Assembly: GCA_905235225.1 (NCBI GenBank)
Contig: CAJOKE010000035.1
Coordinates: 1 to 51,564, forward strand
Source: Paludibacteraceae bacterium
Lineage (GTDB): Bacteria; Bacteroidota; Bacteroidia; Bacteroidales; Paludibacteraceae
DNA: 51,564 nucleotides
Direction of reading: 5' to 3'
In this document: positions 17,475-26,358 of the stretch, one piece after another
Position numbering within the stretch: position 1 is the first letter of the stretch
Layout of the letters: each line of letters starts with the position of its first letter
Notes under the pieces: generated by a model
Told to the model about the DNA's origin: nothing
What the model saw: the letters and a program-made list of their open reading frames with translations, nothing else
The model's database searches: none
Position numbers and translations under genes: made by a program

Positions 17475-18758
17475 ATGTTATATTCTCTATTTGATTATCT
17501 GCAGAGCGCATACGGGCATTTAGCCGGTGCACGTTTGCTTACGTACATTTCGTTCCGTGCCATAAGTGCAGGCGTGATTGCGTTGTTTGTCAGCATATGG
17601 TTCGGAAACCGGTTCATCAATTTCATGAAACGTCACAAGATCAGCGAAACGCATCGTGATGAGAAACTGGATCCGTTCAATGTCGCGAAGAAGGGTGTGC
17701 CGACAATGGGCGGACTGATTGTGATTGCGGCGATACTGGTGCCGTGCCTTCTGTTGGGCAAGTTGACCAATGTGTATATGATATTAATGCTAATCACCAC
17801 ATTGCTGATGGGTGCATTGGGTTTTGCTGATGATTATATCAAGACGTTCCGCAAGAACAAGGACGGTTTGAACGGGTGGATCAAGATAGCTGGTCAGATT
17901 ACGTTAGGACTGATAGTCGGACTGACGTTGCGTTTTTGCCCCGCCGTATCCATGAACGAAGTGGTGAGCAGTCACATAGAGAATAATGTCGTTGTGGTGG
18001 ATAAAACGCCGGAAATCAAGTCCACTCAGACCACAATTCCGTTTGTCAAACACCATAATTTCAACTATGCAGACCTGTTCGGTTGGACGGGTGAAAATAA
18101 CAAGTACCGCTTCGGCTGGATCTTCTTTGTGCTGCTAACGGTGTTTGTCGTAGCGGCAGTGAGCAACGGAGCCAACCTGAATGACGGAATGGACGGAATG
18201 TGTGCGGGCAATTCGGCGATAATCGGCGTTGCGTTGCTGATACTTGCGTACACGAGCGGCAGCGTAGTCTGGGCGGAGTATTTTGATGTAATGTATATTC
18301 CGGGGAGTGAGGAACTGGTTGTATTCCTTGCCTCATTTGTCGGAGCCTTAGTCGGATATTTATGGTTCAACGGTTTTCCTGCGCAGGTGTTTTTGGGTGA
18401 TACGGGCAGCCTGACGGTTGGCGGTATAATCGGTGTATGCGCGATGGTGATTCACAAGGAGCTGATGGTGCCGGTGCTGTGCGGGATATTCCTGATGGAG
18501 AGTGTCAGCGTTATTGTTCAAACGCAGGTATATAAGTTCTACAAGAAGCGCGGTCGTCATGTCCGTGTGTGGAAACGTACACCGTTGCATGACCATTTCC
18601 GTACTTCTGTGGAACAGGTGCTGAAGAATGACCCGACATGTTCCATCATGTTCAAAGGCAGCAGTAATCTGCATCATGAGGCGAAGATCGTGCTGAGGTT
18701 CTGTATTGTGACTCTGATACTGGCAGCGATAACCATTTTGACATTGAAAATAAGATAA
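17475..18758 (+). CDS. mraY: Phospho-MurNAc-pentapeptide transferase MraY
   Basis: 427 aa polytopic membrane protein (about 10 helices). Family motifs are KKGVPTMGGLI, the Mg-binding FADDYIK, NLNDGMDGM, FLGDTGSL and a cytoplasmic HDHFR loop corresponding to HHHFE. It makes lipid I from UDP-MurNAc-pentapeptide and undecaprenyl phosphate. It is longer than the roughly 360-aa enterobacterial protein because of an insert (about residues 155-200), as is common in Bacteroidota. It follows murE after 37 nt and precedes murD by 2 nt. Confidence 0.96.
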   Translation: MLYSLFDYLQSAYGHLAGARLLTYISFRAISAGVIALFVSIWFGNRFINFMKRHKISETHRDEKLDPFNVAKKGVPTMGGLIVIAAILVPCLLLGKLTNVYMILMLITTLLMGALGFADDYIKTFRKNKDGLNGWIKIAGQITLGLIVGLTLRFCPAVSMNEVVSSHIENNVVVVDKTPEIKSTQTTIPFVKHHNFNYADLFGWTGENNKYRFGWIFFVLLTVFVVAAVSNGANLNDGMDGMCAGNSAIIGVALLILAYTSGSVVWAEYFDVMYIPGSEELVVFLASFVGALVGYLWFNGFPAQVFLGDTGSLTVGGIIGVCAMVIHKELMVPVLCGIFLMESVSVIVQTQVYKFYKKRGRHVRVWKRTPLHDHFRTSVEQVLKNDPTCSIMFKGSSNLHHEAKIVLRFCIVTLILAAITILTLKIR

Positions 18759-18760
18759 AG

Positions 18761-20122
18761 ATGAAGCGGATAGTTGTTTTAGGTGCAGGCGAAAGCGGCA
18801 CAGGTGCCGCGATTTTAGCCAAGGAGAAGGGATTTGACGTGTTCGTCAGCGATATGGGCGAGATCAAGGCTCCATACCGGGCGATGCTGGATCAGCATGG
18901 CATAAAATGGGAAGACGGTCATCATACAGCGGAAAGCATTCTGAATGCCGATGAGGTAATCAAGTCTCCCGGCATTCCGTTGACGGCACCGCTGATAGTG
19001 AAGCTGCAGGAGCAGGGGACGCCTGTTATTTCCGAAATTGAGTTTGCCGCGCGTTATACGAATGCGAAGATGATCTGTATAACCGGTTCAAACGGCAAGA
19101 CAACGACGACATCCCTCATATATGACATATTGCGCCGAGCCGGCCTGAATGTCGGTCTGGCGGGGAATATCGGTGCATCGCTGGCATTACAGGTAGCCCA
19201 TGAACATCATGACTATTATGTGATAGAGTTGTCATCGTTCCAATTGGACAATATGTATGATTTCCGAGCGAATGTGGCTATTTTGCTGAATATTACACCC
19301 GACCATTTGGACCGATATAATTATGAGTTTCAGAATTATGTAAACGCCAAATTCCGCATTACGCAAAACCAGACCAAGGATGATGCGTTCATATATTGGT
19401 CGGAGGACCCTGTCATAGACAAGGAAATCAAAAAAATGTCGCTTGGTGCCACATTATATCCATTCGGTAAGACAGGCAACGCGGCATATGTGCGCGGAAA
19501 CGACCTTATTGTAGAGGCCAATGACTGTCTGCAAATGCCGGTAGGTGACCTCTCGCTGCGGGGAAAACATAACCAGTTGAATTCGATGGCCGCGTCGATT
19601 GCAGCGCAAGTGCTGCATATCAAGAAGGATGTCATCCGTGAATCGCTACGTCAGTTTGCCGGTGTGGAACACCGATTGCAGTATGTTGCCACCATTCGCG
19701 GGGTTCGTTTCGTCAATGACAGCAAGGCAACGAATGTCAATTCGTGCTGGTATGCGCTGGAGTCCATGACCACGCCGACCGTTCTCATCCTTGGCGGCAA
19801 GGACAAAGGGAATGACTATAGCGAGATAGACGAACTGGTCCGCCGCAAGTGCCATACGCTGGTCTTCATGGGGCTGCACAACGAGAAATTACGGGAGCAT
19901 TTTGCAGCCTGCAACGGTGTATCGGAAACCTTTACCGGTTGCGACGGCAAGCCGTTGCGTATTATTGATACGGACAATCTGCAGGATGCAGTAAACGGTG
20001 CGTACGGAGCAGCCGCTGAGGGGGATACGGTTTTATTGTCTCCCTGCTGTGCTTCGTTCGATTTGTTCAAATCGTATGAGGACAGAGGCGAGCAATTTAT
20101 GAATGCAGTACGTAGATTATGA
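18761..20122 (+). CDS. murD: UDP-MurNAc-L-alanine:D-glutamate ligase MurD
   Basis: 453 aa. An N-terminal Rossmann motif (VVLGAGESGTGAA) binds the UDP substrate. The ATP loop GSNGKTTTT has K113. Further markers are ELSSFQLD, NITPDHLDRY, the FAGVEHRLQ segment and NDSKATN. It is a cytoplasmic enzyme adding D-Glu to UDP-MurNAc-L-Ala. The C-terminal domain is complete, ending SFDLFKSYEDRGEQF. It overlaps ftsW by 4 nt (ATGA). Confidence 0.96.
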   Translation: MKRIVVLGAGESGTGAAILAKEKGFDVFVSDMGEIKAPYRAMLDQHGIKWEDGHHTAESILNADEVIKSPGIPLTAPLIVKLQEQGTPVISEIEFAARYTNAKMICITGSNGKTTTTSLIYDILRRAGLNVGLAGNIGASLALQVAHEHHDYYVIELSSFQLDNMYDFRANVAILLNITPDHLDRYNYEFQNYVNAKFRITQNQTKDDAFIYWSEDPVIDKEIKKMSLGATLYPFGKTGNAAYVRGNDLIVEANDCLQMPVGDLSLRGKHNQLNSMAASIAAQVLHIKKDVIRESLRQFAGVEHRLQYVATIRGVRFVNDSKATNVNSCWYALESMTTPTVLILGGKDKGNDYSEIDELVRRKCHTLVFMGLHNEKLREHFAACNGVSETFTGCDGKPLRIIDTDNLQDAVNGAYGAAAEGDTVLLSPCCASFDLFKSYEDRGEQFMNAVRRL

Positions 20123-21363
20123 AACATATAAACCTGAAATATGTTGACAAGACCTACTGGGTGCTTTTTCTCACGTTGGTAGTTGTAGCGATTATTGCTT
20201 TGTTTTCTGCGGGGAGTACGTTGGTCTATGAGCGTCATTCTGTGTTAGGACCTGTTATGTCGCAGATAATATTCCTGATGTTGGGCATAATCATTGCGTT
20301 TTTTATACAGTTTGTGCCGAGCATGTATATCCGTGCGGGAGGGTATGTTCTATTGGGTGTTTCGCTGGCATGCCTGTACTTTATCATGCTATTTCCGCAT
20401 AGTTCGATGGTAGCCACCATCAACGGAGCGAGCCGATGGATAAAAATAGGCAGTTTCACTTTTCAGCCTTCCGAGTTGGCAAAACTCAGCCTGATAATCG
20501 TTATCGCGGATTTGCTCGCCCGGGTTAAGACCGAAGAGGACAAAAAGAAGTATTTCTTTTGGACATTGGGGCTGACCGGGGCTACAGCGTTGCCGATCAT
20601 GACGGGTAACCTCTCTACGGCTGTATTGTTGGGGGGCATAGTGTTGCTAATGTGGTTTTTAGCGCGATTGCCGTGGAAGTATATTCTTTCGACAATCAGC
20701 ATAGCAGTTTTGCTGTTAGTAGCCGGTTATATGATTGTCGAGTTCGGTTATGTCCGCCAACACCGGAAGATGGGGGGACCGTTCTCGCGTGCAGTCACAT
20801 GGGTCGGGCGTATAGATGACATATTCAGCGAACACCGGCAGGATGCGGCGGAATTCAAAATAACGGATGACAACTATCAGCGTTCTATAGCCAAAGTGGC
20901 GGTTGCGCTTGGCGGAAAATCGCCCTTCGGTGTTCTGCCGGGGAATAGCAAGGAACGCGATTTTCTCCCGCAGGCATTTGCCGACTATATATTTGCGATT
21001 ATCGTTGAGGAATTAGGCATAGTCGGTGCTTTATTCTTAATGTTTTTATATATTGCGATTTTGTTCCGTGCGTGCTTGACGAGCAGCCGTTTCGGTGACT
21101 ATGCGGCAATGCTGATGGTGATGGGTTTGGCGTTGATGCTAACGTGTCAGGCACTTGTATCGATGATGGTTGCAGTCGGCCTTGGTCCTGTTACGGGGCA
21201 ACCATTGCCGCTTATTTCGCGCGGAGGAACAAGTGCCATTATTACCAGTGTGTATTTCGGAATCATCATGGCGGTGAGCCGCGAACAGAAGGAACTTGCC
21301 CAACGGGTCAACACTACCATACAAAAAAGCAAAGAGGACGCACCTGTCATTACGCTTGAATGA
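20119..21363 (+). CDS. ftsW: Septal peptidoglycan glycosyltransferase FtsW (SEDS family)
   Basis: 414 aa polytopic protein of about 10 helices. SEDS motifs include GASRWIKIGSFTFQPSELAK, AVALGGKSPFG, the FADYIFAIIVEELG loop and the C-terminal GQPLPLISRGGTS. It polymerises septal glycan strands from lipid II and pairs with the FtsI encoded four genes upstream. It is the last gene of the operon: a terminator follows 27 nt later, and murG, murC, ftsQ, ftsA and ftsZ, which usually follow in Bacteroidales, are absent. Confidence 0.95.
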   Translation: MKHINLKYVDKTYWVLFLTLVVVAIIALFSAGSTLVYERHSVLGPVMSQIIFLMLGIIIAFFIQFVPSMYIRAGGYVLLGVSLACLYFIMLFPHSSMVATINGASRWIKIGSFTFQPSELAKLSLIIVIADLLARVKTEEDKKKYFFWTLGLTGATALPIMTGNLSTAVLLGGIVLLMWFLARLPWKYILSTISIAVLLLVAGYMIVEFGYVRQHRKMGGPFSRAVTWVGRIDDIFSEHRQDAAEFKITDDNYQRSIAKVAVALGGKSPFGVLPGNSKERDFLPQAFADYIFAIIVEELGIVGALFLMFLYIAILFRACLTSSRFGDYAAMLMVMGLALMLTCQALVSMMVAVGLGPVTGQPLPLISRGGTSAIITSVYFGIIMAVSREQKELAQRVNTTIQKSKEDAPVITLE

Positions 21364-21389
21364 TGGTTTTTGTAATCGGTTTTTGCAGT

Positions 21390-21417
21390 AAAAGTGCGTA
21401 GTTTCGCACTTTTTTTT
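21390..21417 (+). terminator. Rho-independent terminator of the dcw operon
   Basis: Perfect 9-bp stem AAAAGTGCG / CGCACTTTT, loop TAGTTT, followed by a T-run to 21417. It lies just after ftsW. The T-run also supplies the -33 TTTG of the next promoter. Confidence 0.9.
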
Positions 21418-21446
21418 GCGTATATCAAAATTATGTATTATCTTTG
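21415..21446 (+). promoter_or_regulatory. Promoter for the rsmF-like/helicase/MFS genes
   Basis: TTTG (21415-21418), a 20-nt spacer and TATCTTTG (21439-21446) match the Bacteroidota sigma consensus exactly. Transcription would start near 21453, leaving a leader of about 18 nt before ATG 21471. Confidence 0.85.
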
Positions 21447-21470
21447 CGGGCTGAAATGGAGTAGGAAACG

Positions 21471-22808
21471 ATGTTGCCGATAGAATTTTTAGATAGCATG
21501 CGTCAATTGTTGGGTGCGGAAGCGGAGCAACTGTTCCGCGCACTTGATGGTACGCCGATTACTTCAATCCGGTTGAATGACAAGAAGGATGTGTTGACTT
21601 TTCCGTGTGATACGGAGGAAGTTCCCTGGCATATTGACGGTTATTATCTGACCGAACGAATTTCTTTTACAACGGATCCCTTGTTTCACGCGGGGTGTTA
21701 CTATGTACAGGAAGCGAGTTCAATGTTTGTCCAGCAGGCATTGGACGAATATGTCCAGCCGGATAGTGTGGTGCTTGATTTATGTGCAGCCCCGGGGGGA
21801 AAATCCACGCTTATCAGCCAGTTCCTTGGTGAATCAGGTCTGCTTGTAAGCAATGAGGTGGTTCGCCAGCGGTTGTTTATCCTCAGTGAGAATATTCAAA
21901 AATGGGGTAACGGCAATGTGGTTGTCACTCACAATAGTGCAGCTGATTTTGGGGAGCGTTGTCCGAATCTGTTTGACTGCATACTGGTTGATGCACCGTG
22001 TTCGGGGGAAGGCATGTTCCGTAAGGATCCGGAAGCCCGTAAGGAGTGGAGTATAAAAAATGTGAAGATGTGTGCCGAACGTCAGCGCAGTATTCTGATG
22101 GATGTATGGGAAGCATTAAAGCCGGGTGGCGTACTTGTTTATTCGACATGCACCTTCAATGAGGAAGAAAACGAAGATAATGCACAGTGGATATCAGAGT
22201 GCCTTGGTGCTGAGGTGTTGCCGCTTCATTATGATCCGTCATGGGGCATTGAGGAGTCGTTCCCCGGTTACCATTTCTATCCGCATAAGCTCAAGGGAGA
22301 AGGCTTTTATATCTGTGCTTTCCGTAAACATGCAGAGCCGTTCGCGCCATACAAGATCAAAGAACCCAAGCGTCCGACATTCTGTAATCCCGAGTATGAG
22401 AAAGTGATGCGTACATGGCTGCAGCACCCGGAGCGTTGGGCGATGCGTCAGAATGACCGTTTCATGACAGCGTACCCGATGGCGTACAAGGCATTGATTG
22501 ACAGTCTGTGTACCAATATGACGTGTGTGCTAACCGGTTTCGGCATCGGCGAAGAACGCGGCAAGGGTGTTTCTCCTCAACACAGTCTTAGCATGGTAAA
22601 GGACTTTAACCGTGGTGCGTTCCCAAATGTGGATTTGCAGCGTGAGCAGGCATTGAGTTATTTGCGGACGGAAACACTGGTGCCGGAAAATGTACCGATG
22701 GGTACGGTATTGCTGACATATGAGGATGTTCCTCTCGGTTTTGCAAAGAATGTCGGAAACAGACTTAATAACCAATATCCGAACGAGTGGCGGATTAGAA
22801 ACCTATAG
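21471..22808 (+). CDS. RsmF/NSUN-type RNA m5C methyltransferase
   Basis: 445 aa. The NOL1/NOP2/Sun methyltransferase core includes the SAM motif DLCAAPGGKST (about residues 104-114). The two cysteines of the m5C mechanism are C177 in DAPCSGEGMFRKDP and C227 in YSTCTFNEEENE. The C-terminal third (from about residue 300) matches the RsmF-type RNA-binding extension. The likely target is 16S rRNA (C1407 in E. coli), but substrate cannot be read from sequence. It heads a three-gene unit with its own promoter; the helicase follows after 5 nt. Confidence 0.9.
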   Translation: MLPIEFLDSMRQLLGAEAEQLFRALDGTPITSIRLNDKKDVLTFPCDTEEVPWHIDGYYLTERISFTTDPLFHAGCYYVQEASSMFVQQALDEYVQPDSVVLDLCAAPGGKSTLISQFLGESGLLVSNEVVRQRLFILSENIQKWGNGNVVVTHNSAADFGERCPNLFDCILVDAPCSGEGMFRKDPEARKEWSIKNVKMCAERQRSILMDVWEALKPGGVLVYSTCTFNEEENEDNAQWISECLGAEVLPLHYDPSWGIEESFPGYHFYPHKLKGEGFYICAFRKHAEPFAPYKIKEPKRPTFCNPEYEKVMRTWLQHPERWAMRQNDRFMTAYPMAYKALIDSLCTNMTCVLTGFGIGEERGKGVSPQHSLSMVKDFNRGAFPNVDLQREQALSYLRTETLVPENVPMGTVLLTYEDVPLGFAKNVGNRLNNQYPNEWRIRNL

Positions 22809-22813
22809 GATAT

Positions 22814-24040
22814 ATGTATTTTGACGAACTGCCTCTCTCCGATGATGTGTTGGATGCACTATGGGACATGCACTTTGATGAGTGTACTCCGGTGCAAGAG
22901 AAGACAATTCCTGTTATATTAGAAGGTCATGATGTGATTTCCTGTGCGCAAACAGGTACAGGAAAAACGGCTGCGTATATTTTGCCGCTACTCACTAATT
23001 TGGCATATGATGACCATGACCCTTCCAAATTAAATGCTATCATAATGGCTCCAACACGTGAACTTGCCCAACAGATAGACCAGCAAATGGAAGGTTTTGG
23101 CTTTTATGTTCCGTTTTCTTCGGTGGCGGTTTATGGCGGCAACGATGGCAGTGCTTGGGGGAACCAGACAGCAGGTATAACAAAAGGGGCTGACATTGTG
23201 ATTGCCACGCCCGGCAGGTTGCTTAGCCTGATGAATATTTATAATCCCGATTTCTCCGGTGTAAAGTATTTTATTCTGGATGAAGCGGATCGGATGCTTG
23301 ACATGGGCTTTTATGATGATATCATGACTATTTACAGGCGTTTGCCTGCTGATTGTCAAAAAATCATGTTCTCTGCTACCATGCCGGCTGATATTCGCAA
23401 AATGGCGAAAGCGATTATGACGAATCCTGTAGAGGTACAAATAGCCATTTCGCGTCCGCCGGAAACGATTCATCAGATGGCGGTTGACCTATTCGAAGGG
23501 CAAAAAACGCCAATGATTATGCAATTGCTTTCTAAAAATAAACCGCTCAAGAAAGTGATTGTTTTTGTCGGAAAGAAACAGCGTGTCAAAGACTTGGCAT
23601 ATGCTTTGCGCCAAAAGGGTATTGATGCACGGGCAATGCACTCGGATCTTGAACAAAAGGAACGTGACGAAGTTATGCTGGATTTCCGAAATGGCAAGGT
23701 GGATGTGCTTGTGGCGACTGACATTGTGGCTCGCGGAATAGATGTGGATGATATTCCTTTGGTTATTAACTATGATGTTCCGCGGGATGCAGAGGATTAT
23801 GTGCATCGAATAGGGCGGACTGCTCGTGCCGAAAATTCGGGTGCTGCCGTAACACTTGTCAGTGTTGAGGACCGAAAGTATTTCCGTAAGATAGAGTCTT
23901 TAATCAAAAAGCATATAGAGCGTTTGCCCTTGCCGCCTGAACTTGGTGAGGCTCCCGGTCAGGAAGAATTAAAGGAAGAAAAGAAGCGGCGCAAGCCATT
24001 CCGCCGGTATTATAAGCGAAAAACTAATACCAAACAATAA
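22814..24040 (+). CDS. DEAD-box ATP-dependent RNA helicase (RhlE-like)
   Basis: 408 aa with all helicase motifs in order: Q motif around Q28, AQTGTGKT (K51), PTRELAQQ, TPGR, D156-E-A-D159, SAT, ATDIVARGIDVDD and HRIGRTAR. A short basic C-terminus (KRRKPFRRYYKRK) is typical of RhlE-type proteins and binds RNA without sequence specificity. A role in ribosome assembly or mRNA turnover is likely, in keeping with the rRNA methyltransferase 5 nt upstream. Membership of the RhlE subgroup is a judgement from length and tail. Confidence 0.93.
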   Translation: MYFDELPLSDDVLDALWDMHFDECTPVQEKTIPVILEGHDVISCAQTGTGKTAAYILPLLTNLAYDDHDPSKLNAIIMAPTRELAQQIDQQMEGFGFYVPFSSVAVYGGNDGSAWGNQTAGITKGADIVIATPGRLLSLMNIYNPDFSGVKYFILDEADRMLDMGFYDDIMTIYRRLPADCQKIMFSATMPADIRKMAKAIMTNPVEVQIAISRPPETIHQMAVDLFEGQKTPMIMQLLSKNKPLKKVIVFVGKKQRVKDLAYALRQKGIDARAMHSDLEQKERDEVMLDFRNGKVDVLVATDIVARGIDVDDIPLVINYDVPRDAEDYVHRIGRTARAENSGAAVTLVSVEDRKYFRKIESLIKKHIERLPLPPELGEAPGQEELKEEKKRRKPFRRYYKRKTNTKQ

Positions 24041-24053
24041 AAATAATAGTATT

Positions 24054-25301
24054 ATGAGTGCCAAACAATCACAATCACTTCGAATCATGACTATCATTGC
24101 TATGATGTTTCTCTATGCAATGATAGCTTTTGTCACCAATTTGGCTGCTCCTGTCGGCAAGATATGGGAGCAGAGTTTCACAGGTAGTAATGCGCAGTTT
24201 ATGGGCATGCTGGGTAATGCAATGAACTTTTTAGCGTATTTGATTATGGGTATTCCGGCAGGCTGGATGCTGTCCAAAATCGGGTACAAGCGCACAGCTC
24301 TTATAGCTGTATTTGTAGGATTTGTCGGTGTATTATTCCAATGGCTCAGCGGCGTATTCGATAGTTTTGTGGTATATTTATTGGGTGCATTTGTATGCGG
24401 ATTCTCAGTATGTATGCTAAATACAGTTGTAAATCCTTTGCTGACACTTATGGGTGGCGGTGGAAAGAAAGGTAATCAGCTTAATCTTATCGGTGGGACG
24501 CTAAACTCTTTGGCGGGTGCGCTTACACCGATGTTGGTCGGTGCTTTGGTCGGTGCTGCAGGAAAAGAGATAGATGATGTCAATGTCATATTGTATATCG
24601 CAATGGCTGTATTCGCTGTCGTTTATCTGGTTATCCGTTTAACTCCTATAGCAGAACCTGATGGCGCAGGGCAGGATGTCGTTTATGAACGTAGCCCGTG
24701 GTCGTTCCGGCATTTTGTTTTGGGTGCAGTTGCGATATTTCTTTACATGGGTGTCGAAATCGGTATCCCCGCCACGCTAATCAGTTATATGACTCCCCGT
24801 GTCGGCTTTGCTGTTGCCGGTTTCATTGCCGGACGTTATTGGATTTTGATGTTGGTTGGCCGTTTTGTCGGTTCGGCTATCGGTGGCAGAGTTAGTTCCA
24901 AGGTGATGGTGTCTGTTGCTGCCGGGGTGGCTGTTTTGCTGATAGGGGCTGCAATGCTTTTAGGTGACAAGGTGATGGTTCATACTTTTGTTCAAGGTGC
25001 GTTGAGAGAGGTGCCGATTGCTTCGACATTGTTGGTCCTCACCGGACTGTGTACTTCTATAATGTGGGGCTGTATCTTTAATCTTGCGGTTGAGGGGCTG
25101 GGTAAATATACCGCTAAAGCATCGGGTATATTTATGACAATGGTATTTGGCGGTGCACTTTGGCCGTCTTTGCAAGCTTCAATTGCCGGTCATGCGGGGA
25201 TGCTTGTAAGTTATATTGTTCCCTTACTTTGTGCAACCTACATTTTATGCTACGCTTTGTGGGGGAGTAAAAATGTAAATACCGACATCAAAGTAGATTG
25301 A
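24054..25301 (+). CDS. MFS sugar transporter (FucP/GluP-like)
   Basis: 415 aa, about 12 hydrophobic helices in two halves, with the loop MLSKIGYKRTAL after helix 2 corresponding to the MFS GxxxDRxGRR signature. The GGGGKKGNQLNLIGGTLNSL stretch resembles the fucose/glucose-galactose permease group of Bacteroidota. It probably imports a hexose by proton symport at the inner membrane. It lies 13 nt after the helicase gene and is convergent with galM-galK, so galactose is a sensible substrate by context. This is inference; the sequence alone does not fix the sugar. Confidence 0.8.
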   Translation: MSAKQSQSLRIMTIIAMMFLYAMIAFVTNLAAPVGKIWEQSFTGSNAQFMGMLGNAMNFLAYLIMGIPAGWMLSKIGYKRTALIAVFVGFVGVLFQWLSGVFDSFVVYLLGAFVCGFSVCMLNTVVNPLLTLMGGGGKKGNQLNLIGGTLNSLAGALTPMLVGALVGAAGKEIDDVNVILYIAMAVFAVVYLVIRLTPIAEPDGAGQDVVYERSPWSFRHFVLGAVAIFLYMGVEIGIPATLISYMTPRVGFAVAGFIAGRYWILMLVGRFVGSAIGGRVSSKVMVSVAAGVAVLLIGAAMLLGDKVMVHTFVQGALREVPIASTLLVLTGLCTSIMWGCIFNLAVEGLGKYTAKASGIFMTMVFGGALWPSLQASIAGHAGMLVSYIVPLLCATYILCYALWGSKNVNTDIKVD

Positions 25302-25315
25302 TATCGGTATTTTAC
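25275..25315. terminator. Bidirectional terminator between MFS gene and galM
   Basis: Inverted repeat GTAAATACCGACATC (25275-25289) / GATATCGGTATTTTAC (25300-25315) with two imperfections. It overlaps the last codons of the MFS gene and sits in the 35-nt gap between convergent genes, so it can serve both strands. Confidence 0.7.
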
Positions 25316-25336
25316 AAACTGTCAGAAATTTATTTC

Positions 25337-26335
25337 TTACAATAGAAAGCGATACTCGGTGGTTTCATCGAGTATTTCTTTTGGATGTAGTACCACGTTC
25401 GGGAAATCAGAATGGTTGATGCTATCAGGCCAATTTTGCGCCTCAAGACACACGGCGTGCTGCACATCATAGGTGTTTCCGCTTTTACCTTGGTGTTGTT
25501 CAATCCAATTACCGGTATATACCTGTAATCCTTTCATTGTTGTCCAACATTCCATTATGCGTCCGTCTGCTTCCAATGTAGCGGCATGACGAAGTTGTTT
25601 AGGCGCATTACCGGCGCATAGACACCAATTATTGTCAATTCCTCTGCCCGGTGCAAAAAACGGGTCATCTATGCGGTCTCCTATACGGGTCGGCATCCGA
25701 AAATCCATGGGCGTGCCGCTTACAGGAAGAATTTCACCGGTTGGACATGCAGTTTCGTCAAATGGTGTATAATATTCTGCATTAACTTGAAGTATATGCT
25801 CATGCACGGTTCCGCTGCCTTCGCCTGCTAAATTGAAATAGGCGTGGTTAGTCAGAGCGACAATAGTCGGTGCGTCAGTCTTGGCTTCGTAGTGTATAAC
25901 GAGGCGGTTGTCTTCTGTAACGGTGTAAGTGACCCGCACATCCAAGTTCCCTGGATAATTCTCTTCACCATCAGCAGAATGATAATGTAATCGGATATGT
26001 CGGTTGTCATGTTCCTCTATATCCCAAAACTTGGTATTGAAACCGTTCACACCGCCATGCAGGCTGTTCGTTCCGTTGTTAATCGGTAACTGATAATCTT
26101 TGCCGTCAAGGGTGAAACGTCCGTCTTTGATACGGTTGGCAACACGACCGCAGATGGCATTGAAATACGTTTCCTGTGTTTGCCACTCTTCAGCACTGTT
26201 GAATCCAAGTACAATATCTTTTACTTCTCCATGATGGTTAGGCACGTGTAACTCTGTAATTTTGGCACCAAGATTACAGATGTGTGTTTCTAATCCGTTG
26301 GCATTCTTGATGGTATAAAATTGTATAGGGTTCAT
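25337..26335 (-). CDS. galM: Aldose 1-epimerase (mutarotase)
   Basis: 332 aa, full length. It has the GalM/YihR beta-sandwich motifs CGRVANRI, NNGTNSLHGG with the catalytic His, VALTNHAYFNLAG with the second His, and a C-terminal VCLEAQNWPDS that holds the catalytic Glu. It interconverts beta- and alpha-D-galactose, supplying galactokinase. No signal peptide, so cytoplasmic. Last gene of the galactan operon, 23 nt after galK. Confidence 0.95.
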   Translation of the reverse strand: MNPIQFYTIKNANGLETHICNLGAKITELHVPNHHGEVKDIVLGFNSAEEWQTQETYFNAICGRVANRIKDGRFTLDGKDYQLPINNGTNSLHGGVNGFNTKFWDIEEHDNRHIRLHYHSADGEENYPGNLDVRVTYTVTEDNRLVIHYEAKTDAPTIVALTNHAYFNLAGEGSGTVHEHILQVNAEYYTPFDETACPTGEILPVSGTPMDFRMPTRIGDRIDDPFFAPGRGIDNNWCLCAGNAPKQLRHAATLEADGRIMECWTTMKGLQVYTGNWIEQHQGKSGNTYDVQHAVCLEAQNWPDSINHSDFPNVVLHPKEILDETTEYRFLL

Positions 26336-26358
26336 GATTGTTCCTTGTCTGTTGAATA

